The position numbers and the translations under genes were made by a program. From Caldilineaceae bacterium SB0661_bin_34 (GTDB lineage Bacteria; Chloroflexota; Anaerolineae; Caldilineales; Caldilineaceae), in assembly GCA_009841145.1 (NCBI GenBank), contig VXMJ01000083.1, forward strand, positions 1 to 64,000: a DNA stretch of 64,000 nucleotides, given 5' to 3'. Under the pieces are notes generated by a model, which was not told the DNA's origin, searched no databases, and saw only the letters and a program-made list of their open reading frames with translations. Of this stretch, positions 1 through 8,331 are shown piece after piece (the first letter of the stretch is position 1; the number at the start of each line of letters is the position of its first letter).

Positions 1-73
1 GGCGATCCCGTGGGGGTCCCCGACGACCCGTGAACGAGATGGGCCGGCTGTCAAGTCCGGCCTATAAGTCCCA
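1..73 (+). mobile_element. Right end of a TnpB (IS200/IS605-like) element, cut by the window edge
   Basis: The first 73 bases match the right end of the two complete TnpB elements in this window (30749-30824 and the complement of 23310-23385), with at least one base difference (position 52). They include the subterminal hairpin GGCCGG/CCGGCC, the tnpB stop codon and the terminal GTCCCA. The three flanks diverge right after GTCCCA, which fixes the element boundary near base 73. This is therefore a third, slightly diverged copy whose body lies upstream of the window. Confidence 0.85.
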
Positions 74-199
74 TAATTAGGAAGTACATGGCTGGCAGAG
101 GAACAAGGCTAATTTGAGACCATGGGATTGAGAAGGCGGAGACCTCAAGGTCGCGGCGGAAACCGGCGGCCCGGAGGCTGCGGCCAGGGGGAATAGCAA

Positions 200-2128
200 A
201 TGTACCGACAGCGTTATGGACACATGGTGCATGAACACGCGGTGCGTCGTGTGCGGGGATTACTCCAGGACAGGGTCCGGCGCCTCGCCGGCCTGCACAA
301 TGCATCTGATGCCGAAGCTTATGTAAATGACATAAGGGAAAAGGCGGCCCTCTGCTTTCCCGCGCTTCCAGAGAAAACGGACCTGCGCCCGCGCACCACT
401 GGCATGCTGGACTTCAAGGAATTCAAGGTCGAGAAAGTGGTGTACGAGAGTCGGCCCGATTTCCTGGTGACCGCCAATCTCTACGTGCTGAAGGGCGAGG
501 CGCCTTGCGTGCTGGGCCTGTGTGGCCATACAGACGAAGCCAAAGCCTACGGTCCTTATCAGCTGTTCGCCCAAGGCCTTGTGCGCAAGGGATTCGTGGT
601 CCTCATCATAGATCCCGTTTCCCAAGGCGAACGCCGACAGTTCTACGATGAGGAAGGCGTGCCCGCCGGCGATCCGGAGCCAAGTTCCACCACGGCCCAC
701 AACCTGATGGGCAACCCGATGCTGCTGGCCGGGGACTATCTCGGCAGCTGGATGCTGTGGGATGCCACGCGCGGGCTGGACTACCTGCTCCAGAGGCCGG
801 AAACCGATGTCTCCAGAGTCGGTGTGACAGGATGTTCAGGCGGCGGCACGCAGACCACGCACCTGACAGCCATAGATCCAAGAATCACGATGGCGGCGCC
901 GAACTGCTACATCACGAGCTGGCTCTCCAATCTGGAAAACGAACTGCCCACCGATGCGGAGCAGAACCCTCCCCGCTGTCTGGAACTGGGACTGGACGAG
1001 GCCGATCTGCTGCTGGCCTTCGCGCCCCGCCCCACACTGATCATGGCGGAGGAAAACTGCTTCTTCGACCTCAGAGGCGCCCGACAGGCCCATGCGGACA
1101 TGAAACGCGTGCACAGCCTGCTGGGCAGTCCGCAGTCCGCCGAGATCAGCGTGGGGCCCCTGGATCACGGTTATCACAAGCACGCGCGTGAGGCCATGTA
1201 CCGCTTCTTCCTGCGCCACGGCGGGGATCATGACGATTGGCAGGAGCCGGAAATGGAGGAAATTCCGGAAGCGCAGCTGCATGCCGCGTGCGGAGCCACC
1301 ATTCCCTTTGGCAGCCGCAAGGTATTCGATTTCATGCGAACGCGGGTGCGGGACCAGGCCGCCAGACGACCCAGTTTGACCATGGAAACGCTGCGCGCCT
1401 CAGTTCAGCGGCGACTGCATCTGGAGATTCCGGAAGGTCAGCCTCCGCATCGCTTTTTGCGCAGCAGCGGAGGTCAGGATCCCGAGACCGGCAAGGGATA
1501 CCAGTTCGCAGCGGAAACGGAACCCGGGATTCAGGTCATCCTGACTATGTTCGGGGATCTGGAAAACCCTTGCCGCCTGCCTCGAGGCGAACTCACTCTC
1601 TACGCCGGCCATGTCGACAGCGAACAGGACTGCATCGATCAGCCCTGGCTGCGCAGCAAGCTGAAAGCCGGCGAGCGCATCCTGGCTGTCGACGTGAGGG
1701 GCATGGGCCAGAGCATGCCGGCCACTTGCGGGTCCCGGTCGCTGCTGGAGCCCTATGGCGCGGACTACATGTACGCGAGTTACGGCAGCATGACAGGCCA
1801 GAGTTATCTTGGCCGGCGCGTCTACGACCTGCTCGGCGCGATGAACCTGTTGATCGGAAACGGGGCTGACATCTCGTTGGCCGGTCGGGGCGTCGGGTCG
1901 GTCGTCGCAGCCTTGGCCGCGCTGCTGCACGGCAGCCTCCCGCGCTGCATGATTGCCGACTACCTGCCCAGTTACCAGCTGCTGATCGACAACCCCTTGC
2001 ACAACTGGCCCCTGTCCAGCTTCATCGAAGGCTGTCTGGCAGAATTCGATCTGCCGGAGGTGTATGCGGCCTTGGGACCCCGCCTCGCCCTACGGAATCC
2101 GTGGGGAGCCTGGATTCCCGACCGTTAG
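200..2128 (+). CDS. Two-domain alpha/beta-hydrolase, acetyl-xylan-esterase-like
   Basis: A 642-residue protein. The N-terminal half is an alpha/beta-hydrolase of the acetyl xylan esterase/dienelactone hydrolase type: nucleophile elbow GCSGGG (Ser213), then APRPTLIMAEENCFFD and a DHGYHKHARE segment that supplies the likely acid and histidine. The C-terminal half, from about residue 430, again resembles a hydrolase fold (LAVDVRGMGQS, then a degenerate elbow LAGRGVGSV with Gly in place of the nucleophile), so it is probably non-catalytic. AGGGGGA at 186-192 supports this ATG. No signal peptide is seen, so it should act in the cytoplasm, plausibly removing acyl groups from imported glycans. An epimerase gene follows 67 bp downstream in the same direction. 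Confidence 0.8.
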   Translation: MYRQRYGHMVHEHAVRRVRGLLQDRVRRLAGLHNASDAEAYVNDIREKAALCFPALPEKTDLRPRTTGMLDFKEFKVEKVVYESRPDFLVTANLYVLKGEAPCVLGLCGHTDEAKAYGPYQLFAQGLVRKGFVVLIIDPVSQGERRQFYDEEGVPAGDPEPSSTTAHNLMGNPMLLAGDYLGSWMLWDATRGLDYLLQRPETDVSRVGVTGCSGGGTQTTHLTAIDPRITMAAPNCYITSWLSNLENELPTDAEQNPPRCLELGLDEADLLLAFAPRPTLIMAEENCFFDLRGARQAHADMKRVHSLLGSPQSAEISVGPLDHGYHKHAREAMYRFFLRHGGDHDDWQEPEMEEIPEAQLHAACGATIPFGSRKVFDFMRTRVRDQAARRPSLTMETLRASVQRRLHLEIPEGQPPHRFLRSSGGQDPETGKGYQFAAETEPGIQVILTMFGDLENPCRLPRGELTLYAGHVDSEQDCIDQPWLRSKLKAGERILAVDVRGMGQSMPATCGSRSLLEPYGADYMYASYGSMTGQSYLGRRVYDLLGAMNLLIGNGADISLAGRGVGSVVAALAALLHGSLPRCMIADYLPSYQLLIDNPLHNWPLSSFIEGCLAEFDLPEVYAALGPRLALRNPWGAWIPDR

Positions 2129-2195
2129 CTGGAGTTTCCCAATTCCGCAGTCTGAATTCGTGCGGCGAGTGTCGACAGGACGCCAGGAGGAACCC

Positions 2196-3386
2196 ATGTC
2201 CTACAGAGATCCAGAGTTCTTGCGCCTGCAGATGCGCAGCATCATCTCCTTCTATCATCCCGTGTGCCTCGACCGCGAACTGGGCGGCTACATCAACCAG
2301 CTGCGGGATGACGGGACGGTTTTCGACCGCTGGACCAAGCACCTGGTCGGCACGTGCCGTTTCATCTACATCTACTCGCTCGCGGCCCTGGTCTGGAATC
2401 AGGCTGAACATCGGGAGGCCGCGGTCCACGGACTGCGTTTCCTGCAGGAGCGCCACCGTCAGCCCGATGGCGGTTTCGCCTGGGAGCTGAAGGGCCTCGA
2501 AGTGGCGGACGGCACCCGCCAATGCTATGGGCATGCTTTCGTTCTGTTGGCCGCCGCCGGCGCGACCAAGGCTGGCCTGCAAGGTGCCTCCAGTCTGATC
2601 GATGAGGTTTTCAATCTGTTGGAGAACCGATTCTGGGAGGCTGAGGCCAGGCTTTATGTGGACGAAATCGATGCGAATGACTGGAACTCCATCGCTCCCT
2701 ACCGGGGCCAGAACGCCAATATGCACATGTGCGAAGCCATGTTGGCGGCATTCGAGGCGACCGGTCAGGACCGCTTCCTCGCGCGAAGCCATTTGCTGGC
2801 CAAGCGCATCTGCCTGGACTTGGCGGATAGAGCCGATGGTCTGATTTGGGAGCACTACCGAACGGACTGGACGCACGACTGGGATTACAACCGGGACAAT
2901 TCCAGCGACATGTTCCGGCCCTACGGCTATCTGTCCGGCCACTTCGCGGAATGGGCCAAGCTGCTGCTGATTCTGGAGCGATATCGGCCCGAAGACTGGA
3001 TGCTGGAAAGAGCCCGACTGCTATTTGACGCAGCCGTGGACAGGTGCTGGGATCACGAAGGCGGAGGCATGCACTACACATTCGCACCGGACGGCCGCAT
3101 TCTGGACTCGGATCGCTACTACTGGGTCCTGTCCGAGGTGTTTGCCGCGGCGGCTCTGCTGGGTTTGCGCACGGGAGAGGAGCGTTATTGGACTTGGTAC
3201 GACGAGGCGTGGAGATACAGTGAAGCGCACTTCATCGACCATGAACATGGCGGCTGGTACCGCATTCTGGACGCGGACAACAATAAATACGACGACTTGA
3301 AGAGCCCCGCAGCCAAGACCGATTATCACCCCCTGTCGGCCTGCTACGAGACCCTGGTCGCTTTGGACCTTGCGGCGAACGCGTAA
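2196..3386 (+). CDS. AGE-family N-acylglucosamine 2-epimerase / isomerase
   Basis: A 396-residue protein of the N-acylglucosamine 2-epimerase family, an (alpha/alpha)6 barrel that interconverts sugars epimeric at C2 or aldose/ketose pairs. Family landmarks are CYGHAFVLLAAAG, NANMHMCEAMLAAFEAT, the FRPYGYLSGHFAEWAKLL motif and the late DYHPLSACYETL histidine. An in-frame extension to 2064 exists, but AGGAGG at 2185-2190 sits just before ATG 2196, and homologs begin around this residue. It follows the esterase gene and precedes a carbohydrate ABC importer, so it probably processes imported sugars. The exact substrate (mannose, cellobiose or an amino sugar) cannot be read from sequence. Confidence 0.88.
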   Translation: MSYRDPEFLRLQMRSIISFYHPVCLDRELGGYINQLRDDGTVFDRWTKHLVGTCRFIYIYSLAALVWNQAEHREAAVHGLRFLQERHRQPDGGFAWELKGLEVADGTRQCYGHAFVLLAAAGATKAGLQGASSLIDEVFNLLENRFWEAEARLYVDEIDANDWNSIAPYRGQNANMHMCEAMLAAFEATGQDRFLARSHLLAKRICLDLADRADGLIWEHYRTDWTHDWDYNRDNSSDMFRPYGYLSGHFAEWAKLLLILERYRPEDWMLERARLLFDAAVDRCWDHEGGGMHYTFAPDGRILDSDRYYWVLSEVFAAAALLGLRTGEERYWTWYDEAWRYSEAHFIDHEHGGWYRILDADNNKYDDLKSPAAKTDYHPLSACYETLVALDLAANA

Positions 3387-4107
3387 GAGAGGCCGCGCTT
3401 CCGGCGGGCGGCCAAGGAGTGAAGAGAAGAACCGACACCCCGTTCCACAGAGGGTGCCGGTGGCACCTGAAGCGAGCCTCCTTCGCCAACGGCAACTGCG
3501 TTCGTGGCGGCGACTGTGAAGGACAGACCTGTCCCCTCAAGGAGCGCGATGGAATGGAATTCGGAGACTTGCCGAATTTCGTCCCGGCCTGCCAGATGGA
3601 GGCATTTCCGGCCGCTCAGCTGTTCATTTGGGCTGGAGACGAACTTTAAACAGCCTCCCGGAATCTCCAACGCCAACCGCACCGGCCACGATTATCTCTT
3701 GGCGACGTTATCAGAGAATCCGGGAGCTCAGGCTCAACTTTCGAATAGTGGCGAGCCGCCCATCGGTGGTCTCCCTCAAGCCGATGCCCGCAGGGTAACA
3801 GGGGCTATAGTTCCCCTGACTTGCCTTGGAGATCACCCGGAGACAGTTTTATTCTCATTGCTACGGATATTCACCCACTGTAGACGGGCTGGATTCCTGT
3901 GTTCCACCGTGTTCGACACCGAGTGTTTTGGCGACACTGAGCATTACATGTCCGTCGCCTGTGGACTCGGGCCAATATCAACGAAAGTGAAACAGTGCCC
4001 CGTCGCTGCAATTTAACGCAGGCAGTGGCATGCGGTGGTAGGATACGTGGTTTCTGTAGGCAATTCAGCCTCAATTCCACACAAGCCGAGCTTGTAAGGA
4101 GAACTGC
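3387..4107. other. Intergenic region, 721 bp, with hairpins and a CRISPR-like repeat
   Basis: No convincing gene. It contains a perfect 7-bp stem (AATTCGG/CCGAATT, 3558-3578), a perfect 6-bp stem CAGGGG/CCCCTG at 3799-3818 and one copy of the dispersed CRISPR-like repeat (3970-3993). The promoter of the binding-protein gene at 4108 must lie in the last part, but no clear -35/-10 pair is evident. Confidence 0.6.
3970..3993 (+). repeat. Orphan CRISPR-like repeat, copy A
   Basis: Reads GGCC followed by AATATCAACGAAAGTGAAAC. It shares the core TCAACG and the terminal TGAAAC with copies at 11845, 12135 and 41506. The GAAAC 3' end is typical of CRISPR repeats. There is no second repeat at spacer distance and no cas gene nearby. 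Confidence 0.55.
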
Positions 4108-5445
4108 ATGATTGGCAAGTTCCCAATGTCGCGTCGCCGGTTTCTGTCGGTGACCGGGTTGACCGTGGCAGGAAGTGCCCTGGCTGCCTGTGTCGCACCG
4201 ATGGCCCCGGCTGCCGATGATGCCGCCATGGCCCCGGAACCGCTGCGCATTACCCATTGGTGGGGTGAAGCCTTCGACAATGCAATGGCTGCCTTCGCCG
4301 AACAGCACCCGCAATATGATGTCGCCAACGAACCGGCTCCGTGGGATGGCTACCACACCAAGATTCCCACCACGGTGGCTGCCGGCACGGCTGCTGATGT
4401 CATGTTCATGAATGCCGGTCAGTTCATGGAATTGTTGCCCCAGGGCGTGGGCGCTGATCTGACCGAGCACCTCAATGGCGATCCGGCCCTTGATGCCAAT
4501 TTGTGGGCAATCGATCCGGCCCTCGACACCGGCTGGGAAGGAGTGGCCTATGGTTTGCCGCAGTGGCACCCGGACAGCGCCAACCTTTGGGTCAACAAGG
4601 ATTTGATGAGCGAAGCGGGCATCGAAACGCCCGAATGGGGCCATGATGACTTCATGACCTGGAACTGGAACGATCTCGTGGAAGCCACGGTGGCCACCAC
4701 CAAGCGCATGGACGACGGTTCGTTCGAGCAGTGGGGAATAGCGTTGGGCCGCCTCCATTCCAGTGCCTATCGGGACATGGTCTGGACCAATGGGGGTGAA
4801 TTCTTCGACGATACCACCCACGAAAGACCCACAGAGAGCCTCTTTACCGATCCCGAGGTCGTTGAGGCATTCCAATACCTGGTGGACTTCGAACTGAAGC
4901 ACAACGTCGGCACCCGCCCGGACGACGAAGCTGTGATCGGACCCGATGGTTCCTACCTCAGCGGCAAGGTTGCCATTACCTGGAACTGGAACATCTATGG
5001 TGTGATGAAACAGGCGAACTTCGACTGGGGCATCATCACACCACCCTTCCAGCAAGGCCGGGCCAACAAATACGGGGGCAACAGTTGGGTTGTCAACTCG
5101 GCATCCGATCACCAGGATGCAGGCTACGAATTCATCAGTTGGGCTGCTACCAAACTGGAAGGCCAGAAACAGTTCGTGGCGGTGGGTACGGTTCCCGCCT
5201 ACAACCCCCATGGAATTATTCCGGAAGCCGAAAGCGAAGCACAGTCCAATGTGTGGAAGTTGATCATCGCCCGTCAGGAGGCGGCCATTGAGGATGGCGT
5301 GGCACGTGCCTATTCCTTGGGGCCCCACGGCACCGAAATCGAGGACATTCTCAATGCGGAAATCGCCTTGATTTTCAATGGTGACCGGTCTGTGGAAGAA
5401 GCGCTGGCCAACGTCAAGGCACAGGCGGATCCATTGTTGGGCTAG
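4108..5445 (+). CDS. ABC transporter sugar-binding lipoprotein (Tat-exported)
   Basis: A 445-residue family 1 extracellular solute-binding protein. The N-terminus carries a twin-arginine motif (SRRRFLSVTG) and a lipobox LAAC, so it should be folded before export by Tat and then lipid-anchored outside the membrane. The mature part has the usual layout for maltose/oligosaccharide binding proteins (LRITHWWGEAFDNAM at the start, GKVAITWNWN and SWAATKLEGQKQFVA later). AAGGAG at 4096-4101 fits ATG 4108; ATG 4126 is an alternative but lacks this site. Two permease genes follow after a terminator-like hairpin. No ATPase gene is present, so a shared MsmK/UgpC-type ATPase elsewhere is likely. Confidence 0.92.
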   Translation: MIGKFPMSRRRFLSVTGLTVAGSALAACVAPMAPAADDAAMAPEPLRITHWWGEAFDNAMAAFAEQHPQYDVANEPAPWDGYHTKIPTTVAAGTAADVMFMNAGQFMELLPQGVGADLTEHLNGDPALDANLWAIDPALDTGWEGVAYGLPQWHPDSANLWVNKDLMSEAGIETPEWGHDDFMTWNWNDLVEATVATTKRMDDGSFEQWGIALGRLHSSAYRDMVWTNGGEFFDDTTHERPTESLFTDPEVVEAFQYLVDFELKHNVGTRPDDEAVIGPDGSYLSGKVAITWNWNIYGVMKQANFDWGIITPPFQQGRANKYGGNSWVVNSASDHQDAGYEFISWAATKLEGQKQFVAVGTVPAYNPHGIIPEAESEAQSNVWKLIIARQEAAIEDGVARAYSLGPHGTEIEDILNAEIALIFNGDRSVEEALANVKAQADPLLG

Positions 5446-5474
5446 GTCCCTGAATAGGGGATAAGCCAATTTCC

Positions 5475-5525
5475 CGCCACCGTTGCCCGGAAGTCTACGG
5501 GTGACGGTGGCGAGTCTGTTTTTGT
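5475..5525 (+). terminator. Intercistronic hairpin plus T-run between binding protein and permeases
   Basis: CGCCACCGT (5475-5483) pairs with ACGGTGGCG (5504-5512), and an inner CCCG/CGGG pairing extends the stem. A T-rich stretch with five T in a row follows. It looks like a Rho-independent terminator that would let most transcripts stop after the binding protein, which cells need in excess over the permeases. Confidence 0.7.
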
Positions 5526-5542
5526 ACCCATAGGCGCAACTC

Positions 5543-6439
5543 ATGAGCATGCGTTTGCGCGAGGAACTGGAGGCCTACCTCTTCCTCCTGCCCTGGATCC
5601 TTGGCTTCCTGATTTTCCTGGTGGGGCCGTTGGCGGCCTCCCTGTATTTCTCGTTGGCCGACTACAACATTCTCCAGCCACCCAAACTGGTGGGCTTGGC
5701 CAACTACCAGACGATGTTCGCGGACGATCCGCTGTTCCTGAAGTCTCTGCGCATTACGGCAATCTACACCTTTGCCAGCGTACCGCTGATCGTAACCCTG
5801 GGGTATCTGGTCGCCCTGTTGCTGAACCAGAAAGTGCGCGGGCTGGCTGTTTGGCGCACCATCTTCTACCTTCCGGCCGTCGTGTCGGGCGTGGCCGTGG
5901 CCGTGATGTGGGTTTGGGTGTTCGATCCAGACGGTGGAATTGTCAACAATCTGTTGCGCCTGGTAGGCATTGAAGGTCCTGCTTGGTTCACGGACCCCGA
6001 CTGGGCTCTGACTACCCTGATTCTCACCAGCCTGTGGGGAATCGGTGGCGGCATGGTCGTCTATCTGGCTGGCATGCAGGGAGTGCCTACGCACCTGTAC
6101 GAAGCCTGTGAATTGGATGGAGGCGGCACCTGGAACCGTTTCCGGCATGTAACGTTGCCCATGACTACCCCGGTGATCTTCTTCAATCTGCTCATTGGGA
6201 TCATTGGTTCGTGGCAGGTGTTCACAAACGCCTTTGTAATCACCAACGGCGGGCCAGCCAACGCCACCCTGTTTTACGTCCTGTTTCTGTACCGCCAAGG
6301 CTGGAAGTACCACAAAATGGGGTATGCATCTGCCTTGGCCTGGGTGCTCTTTTTCATCATCCTGATTTTCACTATTGTTGTCTTCAAGACATCGGGTTGG
6401 GTCTATTACGAATCGGATCAGGCAGATCAATCCAAATGA
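5543..6439 (+). CDS. ABC transporter permease, sugar type (MalF/UgpA-like)
   Basis: A 298-residue integral membrane protein with about six hydrophobic segments, beginning LFLLPWILGFLIFLVGPLAASLYFS. The cytoplasmic EAA loop reads YEACELDGGGTWNRFRHVTLP, which is the docking site for the ATPase. This is the MalF/UgpA-type half of a carbohydrate importer and pairs with the permease at 6523. It lies 97 bp after the binding-protein gene with a terminator-like hairpin in between. Confidence 0.93.
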   Translation: MSMRLREELEAYLFLLPWILGFLIFLVGPLAASLYFSLADYNILQPPKLVGLANYQTMFADDPLFLKSLRITAIYTFASVPLIVTLGYLVALLLNQKVRGLAVWRTIFYLPAVVSGVAVAVMWVWVFDPDGGIVNNLLRLVGIEGPAWFTDPDWALTTLILTSLWGIGGGMVVYLAGMQGVPTHLYEACELDGGGTWNRFRHVTLPMTTPVIFFNLLIGIIGSWQVFTNAFVITNGGPANATLFYVLFLYRQGWKYHKMGYASALAWVLFFIILIFTIVVFKTSGWVYYESDQADQSK

Positions 6440-6522
6440 TGCCACCCAAGGGTGGGAGACGTCATCCGGCCAATCCTCAACTGATTTCCTTGCCTCCCGA
6501 CCAGAATTGATCCAGGTGCTGC

Positions 6523-7419
6523 GTGAGTACTCAATTGCAATCCTTGCCCGCTTGGCGGCAGCGGCGCAGCGTGCACATGGTAATGACCCATACGCTGTAT
6601 TATCTGATTCTGGCGACGGTGGGAACCATGTTGATGGTCCCCTTCCTGTGGATGGTGGTGAGTTCGGTGAAGGCCGAACACGAAATTTTCAGCATTCCCA
6701 CGACCTGGATACCCGAGCGCATTCGCTGGGAGAACTACACGCATGCCTTGGAGAGCTTTCCCTTCTTCCGCTCGCTGTTGAATACGCTGTTCATCACCGT
6801 ATCCGTAATCGTCGGCCGGCTGCTGAGTACTTCGCTGGCGGCCTATGCCTTTGCCCGTATGCGCTTTCGCCTGCGCACGCCTTTGTTTGTGCTGGTCCTG
6901 TCCACGCTGATGATTCCCTACCATGTGACCCTAATTCCCACCTACATACTTTTTACAAGGTTGGGCTGGATTGACACATTTTTGCCTTTGATCGTGCCCA
7001 ACTGGCTGGGTTTGGGTGCTTTTTACATATTTTTGCTGCGCCAGTTTTTCATGACGGTCCCGTCGGAAATGAACGATGCTGCCCGCATTGACGGCTGCAG
7101 CCACTTCGGCATCTTTGCCCGGGTGATCCTGCCCCTGTCCATTCCCGCCCTGGCCACCGTGACCATCTTCACCTTCCTTGAGCAGTGGAACGATTTCCTG
7201 GCGCCGATCATCTACCTGAATTCCCCCGACAAACACACCCTGGCCATTGCCATCCAGTTCTACCGGCAATCCGCATCGGGTGCCGGCTGGGGTCCTGTGC
7301 GTACCTGGGCCCATCTGATGGTCGTGTCCCTGTTGACCATGGCCCCGTGTCTCCTGCTCTTCTTCTTCGCTCAGCGTTACTTCATCCAGGGTGTGGTCAT
7401 CAGCGGGGTCAAGGGGTAA
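6523..7419 (+). CDS. ABC transporter permease, sugar type (MalG/UgpE-like)
   Basis: A 298-residue membrane protein with about six transmembrane segments and the EAA loop motif MNDAARIDGCSHFGIFARVILP typical of MalG/UgpE/LacG proteins. It begins at a GTG with AGGTG a few bases upstream. It completes the membrane channel with the product of 5543-6439. The 83-bp gap between the two permeases holds nothing recognisable. Confidence 0.92.
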   Translation: MSTQLQSLPAWRQRRSVHMVMTHTLYYLILATVGTMLMVPFLWMVVSSVKAEHEIFSIPTTWIPERIRWENYTHALESFPFFRSLLNTLFITVSVIVGRLLSTSLAAYAFARMRFRLRTPLFVLVLSTLMIPYHVTLIPTYILFTRLGWIDTFLPLIVPNWLGLGAFYIFLLRQFFMTVPSEMNDAARIDGCSHFGIFARVILPLSIPALATVTIFTFLEQWNDFLAPIIYLNSPDKHTLAIAIQFYRQSASGAGWGPVRTWAHLMVVSLLTMAPCLLLFFFAQRYFIQGVVISGVKG

Positions 7420-7470
7420 CCGTCTTCGGGACCAGTACACGACTCCCACCAACACAGAGGACAACTGCCC

Positions 7471-8331
7471 ATGGACATCCAGGCACCGAACAAGCGGGAC
7501 CAACTGCACCGAGAGGGTTACTGTATCTTTCCCGATGTCCTGGATGCGGAAACACTCCAGGACCTGCGTTCGGCCACCGCCAGGTTGATAGCGCCGAGGA
7601 CCGCGGCCGACCGGGCCCGGCACCGGTCCACCGGCAGCATGTTTGGCTTTGGGGGGGTGGAGGACGAAATTTGGGGCGAGTTGGTGTTGCATCCCGGCCT
7701 GTTCGACTGCCTGCGGCAGTTGGGATACACGGATGTGACTTTCACCGACGGATACGTAATCAGCAAGCCACCGCGGAGTCCGCAGTTGTTTTGGCATTAC
7801 GACTGGTTCACCTGGGTGGAGCCGGAGGATTTTCAGCCGGCGCCGCAGCAGGTGTTTGCCATGTACTATCTGACGGACACCTCCCGCTACAACGGCTGCC
7901 TGCGCGTGATTCCCGGTTCGCACTACCAACACAATCCCTTGCACGAGGTGATAGGACAGCCCCACTCCGAGGAATTGCACCGCATGGAGGATGCCAATCG
8001 GCCGGAGTTCCGACCGCGGCCGGACGAGATTGACGTGCCGGTACGGGCCGGAGACCTGGTGCTGGGGGATGCGCGTTTGCTGCATGCGGCGCACGGGAAC
8101 CAGAGTGACGAGGAGCGCACCGTCATTACCCTGTGGTATCAGCCGGACTTCCCTTCGCTGCCCGAAGCCACCCGGCGGCAGATGGTGGAGAAGTCGCAGA
8201 TGCTGCCTGCAAGCTGGAATCCCGAACTGCGCCGTGCCGTGCAGGCGGTGATGGCCCATTACGAGGGCTCGGTGCCGGCGCACCCGCGCATGTACCGCCC
8301 CCAAGACCCGAAGGAAGGACAGATAGCATGA
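7471..8331 (+). CDS. Phytanoyl-CoA dioxygenase (PhyH) family protein
   Basis: A 286-residue Fe(II)/2-oxoglutarate-dependent oxygenase of the PhyH family. The iron-binding facial triad is visible as HYD in LFWHYDWFTWVE and the distal histidine in DARLLHAAHGNQS, followed by an arginine-containing strand that should bind 2-oxoglutarate. The substrate is unknown, since bacterial members hydroxylate many small molecules. The gene is 51 bp after the permease and its TGA overlaps the next ATG by 4 bp, so it is translationally coupled to the VCBS lipoprotein gene and probably co-transcribed with the transporter. Confidence 0.88.
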   Translation: MDIQAPNKRDQLHREGYCIFPDVLDAETLQDLRSATARLIAPRTAADRARHRSTGSMFGFGGVEDEIWGELVLHPGLFDCLRQLGYTDVTFTDGYVISKPPRSPQLFWHYDWFTWVEPEDFQPAPQQVFAMYYLTDTSRYNGCLRVIPGSHYQHNPLHEVIGQPHSEELHRMEDANRPEFRPRPDEIDVPVRAGDLVLGDARLLHAAHGNQSDEERTVITLWYQPDFPSLPEATRRQMVEKSQMLPASWNPELRRAVQAVMAHYEGSVPAHPRMYRPQDPKEGQIA

